From Polynucleobacter sp. MG-27-Goln-C1 (lineage in GTDB: Bacteria; Pseudomonadota; Gammaproteobacteria; Burkholderiales; Burkholderiaceae), in assembly GCF_018881905.1 (NCBI RefSeq), contig NZ_JACVPM010000003.1, positions 124,001-188,000 of the forward strand: DNA of 64,000 nt, in the 5' to 3' direction. Under the pieces are notes generated by a model. The model was not told the DNA's origin. It made no database searches and saw only the letters and a list, made by a program, of their open reading frames with translations. Of this stretch, positions 8,270 to 16,477 are shown piece by piece (the first letter of the stretch is position 1; each line of letters begins with the position of its first letter). The position numbers and the translations under genes were made by a program.

Positions 8270-9793
8270 ATGAATTTATATTCCTTATTGGAAAAAGGTT
8301 TTCCAAAAGATAAGCAGGCATGTGCACTAGAAACGCATGATGGGTTGTATTACTCCTGGAGTGATCTAGAGCGCGCTACTGCCAAAATGGCGAACCTTCT
8401 CAAGAGTCTCAAACTACCCGCAGGATCTCGTATTGCGGTGCAGGTTGAGAAATCTCCTGAAGCGCTCTTTCTGTACCTCGCTACTATTAAGGCGGGCTAC
8501 GTTTATCTGCCTCTGAATACCGCTTACCAAGCAGCAGAAATTCAATACTTCTTAGAGAATGCTGAGCCTGCAGTCGTAGTTTGCAGCAGCAAGAATTTCT
8601 CTTGGGTATCCAAGGTTGCTTTTAAGGCTGGCACTAAACATGTCTTTACTTTGGATGAAGATCGCAAGGGCACTCTATTAGAGCGCTCTGCTGGTCAAAG
8701 CGATCAGTTCAAAACAGTCGCCGTTAAAGATGATGATTTGGCGGCAATCTTGTATACCTCTGGCACAACTGGTCGCAGCAAAGGCGCAATGTTGACCCAT
8801 AAAAACTTGGGAAGTAATGCGCAAGTGCTACAAAAGTTTTGGGGTTGGAAAAAAGGCGATGTTTTATTGCATGCACTCCCGATCTTCCACGTTCATGGAT
8901 TATTTGTGGCTGCACATGGCGCATTAATTAACGGCAGCAAAATGATTTGGTTGCCACGCTTAGATACTGCGCAATTAATTCATCACATGCCAAACTCCAC
9001 TGTGATGATGGGTGTGCCAACCTTCTATGTACGTTTGTTGGCGGATAAAGGTTTTAATAAAAACGTTGCCCGCAATATGCGCCTGTTCGTTTCTGGTTCT
9101 GCACCGTTGCTGACCGAAACATTTAATTCTTTTAAAGAAGTGATTGGCCAGCCGATTCTTGAGCGCTATGGCATGAGTGAGACCGTGATGTTGGTTTCCA
9201 ATCCGTATAAAGGCAATCGCGTAGGTGGATCCGTTGGTTTGCCTTTACCGGGCGTCAAAGTTCGCGTGGTGAATGAGGGTAATAAGCCATGCGGTGTTGA
9301 TGAAATCGGCAGCATTCAGGTTAAGGGTCCAAATATATTCAAGGGCTACTGGCGCATGCCAGAAAAAACCGCTGAGGAATTTACCAAGGACGGCTGGTTT
9401 AAGACTGGTGACGTCGGTCGCTGGGGTGGTGATGCCAATGGCGGTAAAGCGCCTAAAGACTACCTCTGCATCGTTGGTCGCAGCAAGGATCTGATTATTT
9501 CTGGTGGCTATAACGTCTATCCAAAAGAAATCGAGAGCTTTATTGATGATATGGACGGCGTAGATGAAAGTGCTGTGATCGGTATTCCACACCCAGACTT
9601 TGGTGAGGCGGTAATGGCGGTGGTAGTGCCAAAAGCAGGCGCTAAATTAGATGCGCAAGCAATGATCGCCACACTCAAAACTCAAATTGCGAATTTCAAG
9701 ATTCCAAAGCGTTTAGAGATTGTTTCTGACTTGCCCCGTAACGCTATGGGTAAAGTGCAGAAGAATATTCTGCGTCAGCAATACACCAGCTAA
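8270..9793 (+). CDS. matB: Malonyl-CoA synthetase (acyl-CoA ligase family)
   Basis: 507 residues, an adenylate-forming ligase that activates malonate with ATP and CoA. Motifs in order: the phosphate loop LYTSGTTGRSKGAML (near residue 163), the central GMSET motif, the hinge region GRSKDLIISGGYNVYPKEIE and the C-terminal catalytic lysine region LPRNAMGKVQK. The length and the small-acid type of sequence fit MatB (about 505 aa). Genomic pairing with malonyl-CoA decarboxylase is the strongest support for malonate over other short acids. It ends 17 bp before the convergent TauE-family gene. Confidence 0.9.
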   Translation: MNLYSLLEKGFPKDKQACALETHDGLYYSWSDLERATAKMANLLKSLKLPAGSRIAVQVEKSPEALFLYLATIKAGYVYLPLNTAYQAAEIQYFLENAEPAVVVCSSKNFSWVSKVAFKAGTKHVFTLDEDRKGTLLERSAGQSDQFKTVAVKDDDLAAILYTSGTTGRSKGAMLTHKNLGSNAQVLQKFWGWKKGDVLLHALPIFHVHGLFVAAHGALINGSKMIWLPRLDTAQLIHHMPNSTVMMGVPTFYVRLLADKGFNKNVARNMRLFVSGSAPLLTETFNSFKEVIGQPILERYGMSETVMLVSNPYKGNRVGGSVGLPLPGVKVRVVNEGNKPCGVDEIGSIQVKGPNIFKGYWRMPEKTAEEFTKDGWFKTGDVGRWGGDANGGKAPKDYLCIVGRSKDLIISGGYNVYPKEIESFIDDMDGVDESAVIGIPHPDFGEAVMAVVVPKAGAKLDAQAMIATLKTQIANFKIPKRLEIVSDLPRNAMGKVQKNILRQQYTS

Positions 9794-9810
9794 CAGCAGA
9801 AAATACTGAC

Positions 9811-10629
9811 TTAGAAACCGAATGCCTTGCGGCTTTCATTAAACATGAAGGCCGCAAGCATAAATAGCATCACACCAAAGATGCGTTTGAGTTGAGCTAC
9901 ATTGAGTTTTCTGGCCATTTTTGCGCCAAGTGGGGCGGTGAATATACTGACCGCCACAATGCAGAGTACCGCTGGAACATAAACAAATCCGAGTGAGCCA
10001 GCGGGAAGATTGGGGTTGCCCCAACTTCCATACATATAACCAATTGTGGCTGCAGCCGCAATCGGAAATCCTAAGCCCGAAGAACTTGCCATAGCGGTAT
10101 GCGGTTTTACATTGCACCAAAGCATAAATGGCACGGTAATAAATGCGCCGCCTGCGCCAACTAGACTGGCAATCACCCCTGTCAGCGCTCCGAATGAGAA
10201 AAGTCCAAGGGTTCCTGGCAGCTCTCTTCCGGCTGTAGGTTTTTTATTGATGATCATTTGGATCGACGTGTAGACGATAAAAATGGCAAAGAATAGAGAT
10301 AGCCAAGAGGTATTAATTGCTTCAAAAATTTCACTACCGCCTACAAGGCTGCCAATCACTAGACCTGGGCTAAGTGATGCCACTAACTTCCAATCGATTG
10401 AGTTGTGTTTGTGATGCGCCCAGATGGCTGAGGTAGTTGTAAATAGGATGGTTGCCATACCGGTTGCGATGGCCATATGTACGATGACATTTTGACCAAA
10501 CCCTAAATGGTTAAAGACCACAATCATGAATGGCACCAAAATCATTCCGCCACCAATACCTAGGAGTCCGGCTAGAAAGCCCGATATGCTCCCACACAAC
10601 ATCAACATTGCGATATCGGTTATTGACAT
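9811..10629 (-). CDS. TauE/SafE family sulfite exporter-like permease
   Basis: 272 residues, about eight membrane helices in two inverted repeats, each opening with a glycine-rich segment (LAGLLGIGGGMILVPF near residue 20; VIASLVGAGGAFITVPF near residue 152). This is the TauE/SafE (DUF81) signature. Members export sulfite, sulfoacetate or other small anions; the substrate here is unknown. Its ATG at 10629 lies directly against the 3' end of the 6S RNA gene, and its only plausible Shine-Dalgarno (GGGGA, 4 nt before ATG) is part of the 6S closing stem. It may therefore be expressed by read-through from ssrS. Confidence 0.88.
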   Translation of the reverse strand: MSITDIAMLMLCGSISGFLAGLLGIGGGMILVPFMIVVFNHLGFGQNVIVHMAIATGMATILFTTTSAIWAHHKHNSIDWKLVASLSPGLVIGSLVGGSEIFEAINTSWLSLFFAIFIVYTSIQMIINKKPTAGRELPGTLGLFSFGALTGVIASLVGAGGAFITVPFMLWCNVKPHTAMASSSGLGFPIAAAATIGYMYGSWGNPNLPAGSLGFVYVPAVLCIVAVSIFTAPLGAKMARKLNVAQLKRIFGVMLFMLAAFMFNESRKAFGF

Positions 10630-10631
10630 GA

Positions 10632-10848
10632 ATTCCCCGCCTTAGCCGCTAGGCCGTCATCCTGAACCCTAAGGTTCAAGGTGGAACGGCTACTCTGCTT
10701 CGGGTGCATTAAGAAGTTCAGGGAGTGAACAGCGCGAAGCTGCCACTGTGAAGATTCAAAACGCTCACGCCCACAGTGTAAAGATCGTTCCTGATGCTTG
10801 CGCATCGGTTCAAGGAACTATTGGCCTTGGCGAACCAGGCAGGGAAAG
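10632..10848 (-). ncRNA. ssrS: 6S RNA
   Basis: 6S RNA mimics an open promoter and binds sigma70 RNA polymerase. On the minus strand the 3' half contains CACCTTGAACC-TTA-GGGTTCAGG and GGCCTAGCGGC, closely matching E. coli CACCTTGAACCAAGGGTTCAAGG and GCCTGCGGC. The 5' part GGTTCGCCAAGGCCAATAG resembles E. coli GTTCGCAAGCGGGCCAG. CCCTGCCT (10837-10844) pairs with AGGCGGGG (10635-10642) as the terminal stem. Position next to zapA is the conserved 6S location. Ends are estimated from pairing. Unusually, about 37 nt of the 5' end lie inside the zapA coding region, and an extra 5-bp hairpin with a GCAA loop sits at 10793-10806. Confidence 0.87.
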
Positions 10849-11172
10849 GCTTTGCATCAGAGCATCCACTTGATCTTCCAGGGTATGAATTTCATTCTGG
10901 AGTCGAGCAATCTCTTCAGGATTGGATGAATGACTCTGAGCAGGAATTTGCTCGGAAGCGGTTTGTAATTTAATGAGGTCACCAGCGATCTTTAGCGCAG
11001 CCATCATGCTGGCGCGCTCAATGCTGCGATTGCCACCGTTAATTGCTAGTTGAATTTGTTCATCGACTAATGTGCAGGCCGCACGAAGTAAAGACTCATG
11101 CTCAGCGCTAGTTGCTAATGTGATCTTTTGACCGGCGAGGGTTACTTCAATGCGTTGTTGGCTCATTGTCAT
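10810..11172 (-). CDS. zapA: Cell division protein ZapA
   Basis: 120 residues. ZapA binds and cross-links FtsZ filaments at the division ring. The N-terminal globular domain reads QRIEVTLAGQKITLATSAEHESLLRAACTLVDEQI, a typical ZapA beginning. A C-terminal coiled coil (about residues 82-108) follows after the conserved helix SIERASMMAALKIAGDLI. The start could be the ATG at 11172 or at 11166 (MSQQRIEV); both overlap the 3' end of the upstream gene. The last codons, encoding a Pro/Ser-rich tail, double as the 5' strand of the 6S RNA stem. Confidence 0.92.
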   Translation of the reverse strand: MTMSQQRIEVTLAGQKITLATSAEHESLLRAACTLVDEQIQLAINGGNRSIERASMMAALKIAGDLIKLQTASEQIPAQSHSSNPEEIARLQNEIHTLEDQVDALMQSLSLPGSPRPIVP

Positions 11173-11434
11173 CCTCTGGATTGGTTGGTGTCACGGGCTC
11201 ACCGAGCAAGTTCAATTGACGTCCGTCACTTTGTTCTGGCAGACGACTCAAAATATGCTGAATCCGTTTTTGTGCATCTTCAATCTTATTTTCGAGTTGC
11301 ACTCGATTTTGATTTAAGTTCTGAACTGCTTGGGCAATGGCGTGAATTTTTCCAGTCACGCGATTGATGGAAGCGCATAGCCCATCCATATCTGATGCCT
11401 GGTTGCCAGTGGAAAGAGGGGGAGTCTCATTCAT
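11147..11434 (-). CDS. Small coiled-coil protein upstream of zapA (ZapB-like, uncharacterised)
   Basis: 95 residues with a predicted heptad-rich helix around residues 28-65 (HAIAQAVQNLNQNRVQLENKIEDAQKR spans it), followed by an acidic, Pro-rich tail. It overlaps zapA by 26 nt, and a small coiled-coil gene directly upstream of zapA is a standard proteobacterial arrangement (ZapB-like or TIGR02449-type proteins). A role in the division ring is inferred from position and shape only; there is no catalytic motif. Confidence 0.7.
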   Translation of the reverse strand: MNETPPLSTGNQASDMDGLCASINRVTGKIHAIAQAVQNLNQNRVQLENKIEDAQKRIQHILSRLPEQSDGRQLNLLGEPVTPTNPEDDNEPTTH

Positions 11435-11461
11435 AATGGCATTGTAGTCTGAAAAAAGGGC

Positions 11462-13429
11462 TTATTTCATGGCGTAACGCAGGCCCACAAATACGTTTGA
11501 GCCCGGGGTGTTGTAGCCATAGCTTAATTGGTAGTTCTTATTTAAAGCATTATTCCAGCGGGCAAAGACACTCAGGTCCTTCGCTAGATCATAGTTGGCA
11601 TAGAGATTAAAAATGGTGTAGCCCCCCATGCCGGTATTGGCGCCCTGAAAATCATCTCTTCTTCCGGAGAAAGTGGCGCCAACGCCGGCAGTCAGTTTGA
11701 GGTAGAGGTATTCAGCAGCCAAATTGCCATATTGTTTTGCTTGCTTAATAAGGACGCTATTGGTGCTCTCGTTGACTGGATTTTGTTGGGTAAACGAGCC
11801 TTTGAGGCTAAATGATGAAATTTGTGCGGCCCCACTCAAAGTCCCACCGGTAATTTTGGCGCTAGCTACGTTTGATGCGCAGCCAAAAATACCCGTTCCT
11901 ACTGGGCATGTATCGGAATTGCTGACTTGAATCAGGTTTGAGATGGAGTTGCTATAGACTACGAGGTGTCCATCAAGGCCTGGTTTTTCGTAGTGCAGAC
12001 CTGCTTCCGTGTTCTTACTTTTCTCGGGAAGGATCGCTGTATTTCCATAGCCCGGGTAATAGAGGTCATTGAATGTTGGCGCTCTAAAGCCAGTGCCATA
12101 GTTAATATTTGCGCGCCATTGTTTAGTGAAGAAGTAGCCGTAAGCTGCTGCGCCTGTGGTTTGAGGGCCGTAGCCTGAGATGCTGTCATTACGGAGTGAG
12201 AAGTTTGCGATGTGCGCTTCTCTTTTGAGTTGATACGCAATTGCCCCTGAATTCGTATTGCGGGTTTGACTAAAGCCTAAAAAAGGATAGGGTGCAGTCA
12301 GATTATTAAAGTCACCGTTGTTGTAGTCGAGTTGATTGCTCGATATCTTTTGGGTTTTACGTTCTGCCAATACTTGCAAAATATCGGTGCCGATAGAAAA
12401 ATCATTTTGCCAAGTGTAAGTATTTTGTCTCTGATTTAGAGTGCTGTCGTATGCAGGATTATCAGGTGTGTTGGGAGCATGAGTCAAAGCAGTCCCTGTT
12501 TGCGCAGATGCTTGCAAGAGACTGCGCCAGTTTTCCATCACTTGATTTTTAGAATAGAGGGAATAGGTCCCTAATTGAGAAACTTGATTTTGAGTTTGCT
12601 GATATAAAAACTCTTGTGGGTCATATCCTGGTAGCTGATTATTCAGTCGGCTATTTAGAAACTGCAAACCAATCTCTTGTCCGTTGCTCCATTCCTGCGA
12701 TAGCCTGCCGGTAATACTATCTTGAACATACCCAGTTCTTCCTGATGCAGTAAGTCCATCCTTGTTGTTGGTTGCTATGGTATTGAAACCCATAGAGAGG
12801 GTTTGACTGGCTGCCAGAGCGTAGCGAATTTTTTGATCGCCTTGAGTTGAACCATTGATGCTGACTTCGCTAATGCTTGTGCCATAGCTGCCGTATCCAA
12901 AGGAAGCGCCTACCTTGGCAGGACCATCACCTTTCTTTGTAAAAATTTGCACTACACCGCCTATGGCATCAGATCCATATAGACTGCTTTGAGGTCCGAA
13001 AACAATTTCAATATGATCGATGATCGTTAGTGGGATTGCTGACCAGTTGGTGCCGCCATTAATGGAATCATCAATGCGTACTCCATCGATTAATACGAGA
13101 GTCTGATTATTAGTAGTGCCGCGTAAGAAAACGCTGGCATTAGATCCGCCAGTTCCATAGCTAGAGATGGTCACTCCTTTTTGTCGTTGGAGCAATTCCA
13201 CTAAGCTGGTTTGCCCTGCTTGCTCAATTTCTTCTGAGCCAATGTAAACGTTATCGGCCAGTACATCACTGGCTTTAGTTGGTGTCCGAGTCGCAGTGAC
13301 GATGATGGGATTAGTGGAATTGTTGGCGCTTGCTAAAACTGTGGGTGAGTTGTTTTGCGCAAAGGCACTGATGCTAGTAAGTACACCCATAAAGAGGGTA
13401 ACTTTAGTTTTGCTGAACTGCTGTTTCAT
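11462..13429 (-). CDS. btuB: TonB-dependent vitamin B12 receptor, BtuB family
   Basis: 655 residues. A signal peptide ends at SAFA near residue 24. The TonB box IVTATRTP is at about 43-50, the plug domain spans about 55-170 (VLIDGVRIDDS, GPQSSLYGSDAIGGVVQIFTK), and a 22-strand barrel ends in an aromatic-type terminal strand (FVGLRYAMK). The family imports corrinoids across the outer membrane using TonB/ExbBD. The assignment to cobalamin rather than another ligand is supported by the cobalamin riboswitch directly upstream on the same strand. No btuCDF or cobalamin salvage genes are nearby. The ribosome-binding site AGAAGG precedes the ATG at 13429. Confidence 0.93.
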   Translation of the reverse strand: MKQQFSKTKVTLFMGVLTSISAFAQNNSPTVLASANNSTNPIIVTATRTPTKASDVLADNVYIGSEEIEQAGQTSLVELLQRQKGVTISSYGTGGSNASVFLRGTTNNQTLVLIDGVRIDDSINGGTNWSAIPLTIIDHIEIVFGPQSSLYGSDAIGGVVQIFTKKGDGPAKVGASFGYGSYGTSISEVSINGSTQGDQKIRYALAASQTLSMGFNTIATNNKDGLTASGRTGYVQDSITGRLSQEWSNGQEIGLQFLNSRLNNQLPGYDPQEFLYQQTQNQVSQLGTYSLYSKNQVMENWRSLLQASAQTGTALTHAPNTPDNPAYDSTLNQRQNTYTWQNDFSIGTDILQVLAERKTQKISSNQLDYNNGDFNNLTAPYPFLGFSQTRNTNSGAIAYQLKREAHIANFSLRNDSISGYGPQTTGAAAYGYFFTKQWRANINYGTGFRAPTFNDLYYPGYGNTAILPEKSKNTEAGLHYEKPGLDGHLVVYSNSISNLIQVSNSDTCPVGTGIFGCASNVASAKITGGTLSGAAQISSFSLKGSFTQQNPVNESTNSVLIKQAKQYGNLAAEYLYLKLTAGVGATFSGRRDDFQGANTGMGGYTIFNLYANYDLAKDLSVFARWNNALNKNYQLSYGYNTPGSNVFVGLRYAMK

Positions 13430-13593
13430 GATGAACCTTCTGCCTTCGAATCACCTAGCTCACTTCCCCGTAAGCTGGGTCGAACAGAATTTCACTTTGT
13501 GAGAGTTCAGGCGTCAATTGGGCATCTGACCAGCTTGACTGGGGATGCTTCATCGGCGCGCGAAGGTCCCCGTCCGCAAAATTCCACCTGTCT
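13430..13593 (-). promoter_or_regulatory. btuB 5' leader / riboswitch expression platform
   Basis: This non-coding leader lies between the cobalamin aptamer and the btuB ATG. It contains GCGTCAATTG (13511-13520 on the plus strand), an exact 10-nt complement of CAATTGACGC inside the aptamer (13640-13649), which could form an alternative long-range helix. No canonical intrinsic terminator with a U run is visible, so control of translation initiation is more likely (inference). Confidence 0.55.
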
Positions 13594-13777
13594 TGGCCGG
13601 TATCCGGGCTAGTAAATCTCAGAATCTGGCCTTCCCATGCAATTGACGCGCACAGTGGCTTACTCAGACTCCTGACACCTTCACTTTGAAGTTAGGGTGT
13701 ATTTACTTACCGTTGCGGGGGCAGCACACGTTTTGTGTTTCCCGTTTAACTTTATTGCACTGCAATAAAGCACCACG
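13594..13777 (-). promoter_or_regulatory. Cobalamin riboswitch (aptamer)
   Basis: Read on the minus strand it contains the conserved core GCTGCCCCCGCAACGGTAA (13707-13725), then CAGGAGTCTGAGTAAGCCAC, the GGGAAGGCC element and the B12 box AGCCCGGATACCGGCC (13595-13610). These match the order and sequence of adenosylcobalamin riboswitches that repress btuB when B12 is plentiful. The 5' arm starts near GTGGTGCTTTATTGC, which forms a local hairpin with GCAATAAAG. Exact ends are approximate. Confidence 0.95.
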
Positions 13778-13862
13778 ACCCTGCAATTCTATCCCAGGCC
13801 AGCCTCGGATCGGCTTAAAAAGCTAAAAAAGCCTACAATAGAGCCTCTAGGATTAAGGATTC

Positions 13863-14480
13863 ATGACCGCATTAGACAAGCACCCCGAAAAAAACCTGAT
13901 TCGTTTGCAGCTGAGCCAAAACTCGGTGTTGAAAAGCTTGGATCCTGAAGCGATGGCTGATTTAGAGCGCCATTTAGTCATTTCAGACCTCAAAAAATCA
14001 GAAATCCTGCTTCATCAAGGTGATCACCAGATGGAGCAGTACTTTGTGCTGGACGGAATCTTGAAGCGCATTGTTTCTAGTGCGGATGCAAAAGAGATGA
14101 TTTTGCGTTTTGCCATCGAAAAAGATATTGAAACGAGCTATGCAGCTTGGCGCCTCAAGACGGCGGCCCCATACAGCATTGCCTCGGTAACCAAAGCCCG
14201 CGTTGCCCGTATGCCGCTCAAGAAGTGGGCTGAGTTTTTGGATGCCCACAAACCTCTCAAGGAAAGCTTTGAGTTTGAGGTTATGCGCCTCATGAGCGAG
14301 ATCATGGCCCACACAATCACCTTGCATATGCTCGATGCCCCGGGCCGAGTAGAGCGGTTTTTACGTAAATACGAGGACTTATTCGAGCTTCTCCCCAAAA
14401 AAGAGCTGGCTGCCTACCTGAACCTCTCCCCAGAGACTTTGAGCCGCCTCAAAACCAAGCATAAAGAGCTCTTTGTCTAA
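13863..14480 (+). CDS. Crp/Fnr-family transcriptional regulator
   Basis: 205 residues. An N-terminal cyclic-nucleotide-binding-like beta-roll (about 20-115, with EILLHQGDHQMEQYFVLDG) is followed by a long dimerisation helix and a C-terminal HTH_Crp domain (about 155-205: LPKKELAAYLNLSPETLSRL). It has no cysteine at all, so it cannot carry an FNR-type iron-sulfur cluster; the effector is unknown. It is 211 bp upstream of oxc in the same direction, and a dyad of Crp/Fnr type lies between them (14518-14531). Control of the oxalate genes is likely by context but not shown. It is divergent from the B12 riboswitch. Confidence 0.87.
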   Translation: MTALDKHPEKNLIRLQLSQNSVLKSLDPEAMADLERHLVISDLKKSEILLHQGDHQMEQYFVLDGILKRIVSSADAKEMILRFAIEKDIETSYAAWRLKTAAPYSIASVTKARVARMPLKKWAEFLDAHKPLKESFEFEVMRLMSEIMAHTITLHMLDAPGRVERFLRKYEDLFELLPKKELAAYLNLSPETLSRLKTKHKELFV

Positions 14481-14517
14481 TTAGAAACCCCCGGTTGCTT
14501 CTAGATTTCAGGGGAAA

Positions 14518-14531
14518 TTGACCGAAGTCAA
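14518..14531. promoter_or_regulatory. Crp/Fnr-type operator upstream of oxc
   Basis: A perfect dyad TTGAC-N4-GTCAA fits the general Crp/Fnr box TTGAN-N4-NTCAA. It lies 161-174 bp before the oxc start and 38 bp after the Crp/Fnr gene, so it could be an activator site for oxc. Occupancy by the adjacent regulator is inference. Confidence 0.5.
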
Positions 14532-14626
14532 TGATGAACACCGGCCCCGAGCCTAAGATTCATCTCAGCCTCAACGGGTATGTTTTTAGTTGCCCGTGGC
14601 ACTACTAATAACTTAATTGGAGACAG

Positions 14627-14673
14627 TTAGCGAAAGCTAAATTGCACTGAACACCTTTACGTTCGGGCGGTGT
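14627..14673 (+). other. Structured oxc leader: two hairpins
   Basis: TTAGC-GAAA-GCTAA (14627-14640) forms a 5-bp stem with a GNRA tetraloop. ACACC / GGTGT (14651-14673) can form a second, larger-loop stem. They occupy the last 65 nt before the oxc ATG, where no Shine-Dalgarno is visible next to the start codon. Confidence 0.4.
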
Positions 14674-14691
14674 AATTAACTATAAATTTCT

Positions 14692-16401
14692 ATGACAACA
14701 GATAATCAAAATACCCAAGTCACCGATGGCTTCCATCTCGTTATTGATGCTTTAAAAGCAAATGACCTAGATACTATTTTCGGTCTCGTTGGTATTCCAA
14801 TTACCGACTTGTGCCGTTTGGCTCAAGCGGAAGGATTGCGCTTCATTGGTTTCCGTCACGAACAGCATGCAGGTAACGCCGCTGCAATTGCTGGTTACAT
14901 GACTCAAAAGCCTGGTATCTGCATGACTGTGTCAGCGCCTGGTTTCTTGAATGGTTTAACAGCGTTGGCAAATGCCACAGTGAACTGTTTCCCAATGATT
15001 TTGATTTCTGGTTCAAGCGAACGTGAAATCGTTGACTTGCAGCAGGGTGATTACGAAGAGATGGATCAGCTCAATGCTGCTAAGCCATATTGCAAAGCTG
15101 CATACCGTATTAATCACATCGAAGATATCGGCATTGGTTTTGCGCGCGCTATTCGTGCAGCCGTTTCTGGTCGTCCGGGTGGTGTTTACCTGGACTTGCC
15201 TGCACAACTATTGGCTCAGACAATGCCTGTGGAAGAAGCTAAGAAGTCCATCTTCAAGGTAATCGATCCAATTCCACGTCAAATCCCTGCGGCCGATGCT
15301 ATTGAGCGCGCCTTGAATGTATTGAAGGGTGCTAAGCGTCCATTAATTCTCTTGGGTAAAGGCGCTGCATACGCTCAAGCCGATGCGGATATTCGTGCAT
15401 TGATTGAGAAGTCTGGTATTCCTTACTTACCAATGTCAATGGCCAAAGGTTTGTTACCAGACAATCACCCGCAATCTGCTTCTGCAGCACGTTCATTTGT
15501 ATTGGCTGAAGCCGATGCGGTGATGTTGGTTGGTGCGCGTTTGAACTGGTTGCTTGCACACGGTAAGGGTAAGACATGGGGCAAAGATCCTAAGAAATTT
15601 ATCCAGATCGATATTCAATCAAACGAAGTTGATAGCAACGTACAAATTGATGCTCCATTGATTGGTGATATCGGCTCTGTTGTTGGCGAGCTCCTCAAAG
15701 GTATTGCTGCTGTTCCGAAGCCAAGCGCTGAGTGGATTGGCGCAATCAATGAGAAGAAAGATAAGAACTTGGCGAAGATGGCTGAGACTCTTGCTAAAGA
15801 AGCTTCACCAATGAACTTCCACGGCGCATTGCGCGCTATTCGTGATGTGATCAAGAAGAACCCAGATGTGAACTTGGTTAACGAAGGCGCAAATACACTC
15901 GACTATTGCCGCGCAATTGTGGATATGTATAAGCCACGTAAGCGTTTCGATTCCGGTACTTGGGGAATTATGGGTATTGGTATGGGCTACGCCATTGGTG
16001 CTGCTGTAACTAGCGGCTTGCCAACTGTAGCAGTTGAGGGTGATAGCGCATTTGGCTTTAGCGGCATGGAGTTGGAAACAATTTGCCGTTACAACCTGCC
16101 AATCACTACAGTTGTATTCAATAACAACGGCGTGTATCGCGGTACTGACGTAAACCCAACTGGTGGTGCAGATGTTGCCCCAACAGTATTCGTTAAAAAT
16201 GCCCGTTACGACAAGATGATTGAGGCGTTTGGTGGCGTTGGTTACTACGTAACTACTCCAGCTGAATTGGAAGCGGCTTTGACTAAAGCGATTGCCGAAG
16301 GTAAGCCTGCTTTGATTAATGCCGTGATTGATGAGACAGCTGGTACAGAGAGTGGACGTTTGACTAACTTGAACCCATCAACTGCAGCAGGCAAGAAGTA
16401 A
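14692..16401 (+). CDS. oxc: Oxalyl-CoA decarboxylase
   Basis: 569 residues, matching the family (568 in Oxalobacter formigenes). It is a thiamine-diphosphate enzyme converting oxalyl-CoA to formyl-CoA and CO2. Domains: Pyr domain (about 1-190, conserved Glu in [15 protein letters not shown]), central domain (about 200-340), and PP domain with the ThDP/Mg motif starting [15 protein letters not shown] and ending FNNNG. Working with formyl-CoA transferase (76 bp downstream) it makes the oxalate cycle: Frc loads CoA from formyl-CoA onto oxalate, Oxc regenerates formyl-CoA. No good Shine-Dalgarno lies immediately before the ATG. Confidence 0.96.
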   Translation: MTTDNQNTQVTDGFHLVIDALKANDLDTIFGLVGIPITDLCRLAQAEGLRFIGFRHEQHAGNAAAIAGYMTQKPGICMTVSAPGFLNGLTALANATVNCFPMILISGSSEREIVDLQQGDYEEMDQLNAAKPYCKAAYRINHIEDIGIGFARAIRAAVSGRPGGVYLDLPAQLLAQTMPVEEAKKSIFKVIDPIPRQIPAADAIERALNVLKGAKRPLILLGKGAAYAQADADIRALIEKSGIPYLPMSMAKGLLPDNHPQSASAARSFVLAEADAVMLVGARLNWLLAHGKGKTWGKDPKKFIQIDIQSNEVDSNVQIDAPLIGDIGSVVGELLKGIAAVPKPSAEWIGAINEKKDKNLAKMAETLAKEASPMNFHGALRAIRDVIKKNPDVNLVNEGANTLDYCRAIVDMYKPRKRFDSGTWGIMGIGMGYAIGAAVTSGLPTVAVEGDSAFGFSGMELETICRYNLPITTVVFNNNGVYRGTDVNPTGGADVAPTVFVKNARYDKMIEAFGGVGYYVTTPAELEAALTKAIAEGKPALINAVIDETAGTESGRLTNLNPSTAAGKK

Positions 16402-16477
16402 TCCGAAAGCAATTAATCAGTAATTTTTTAAGAACAAATTTAGCAATACACAAGAAAGACTTTAAGGAGAATCAAAC

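Noticed and set aside
10620..10805. A 61-residue open frame on the minus strand between zapA and the permease
   Set aside because: The sequence matches 6S RNA in primary motifs and pairing; the frame has no homologous features or ribosome-binding site.
13355..13612. Short open frames on the plus strand across the btuB leader
   Set aside because: They run antisense through the riboswitch expression platform and have no recognisable protein content.
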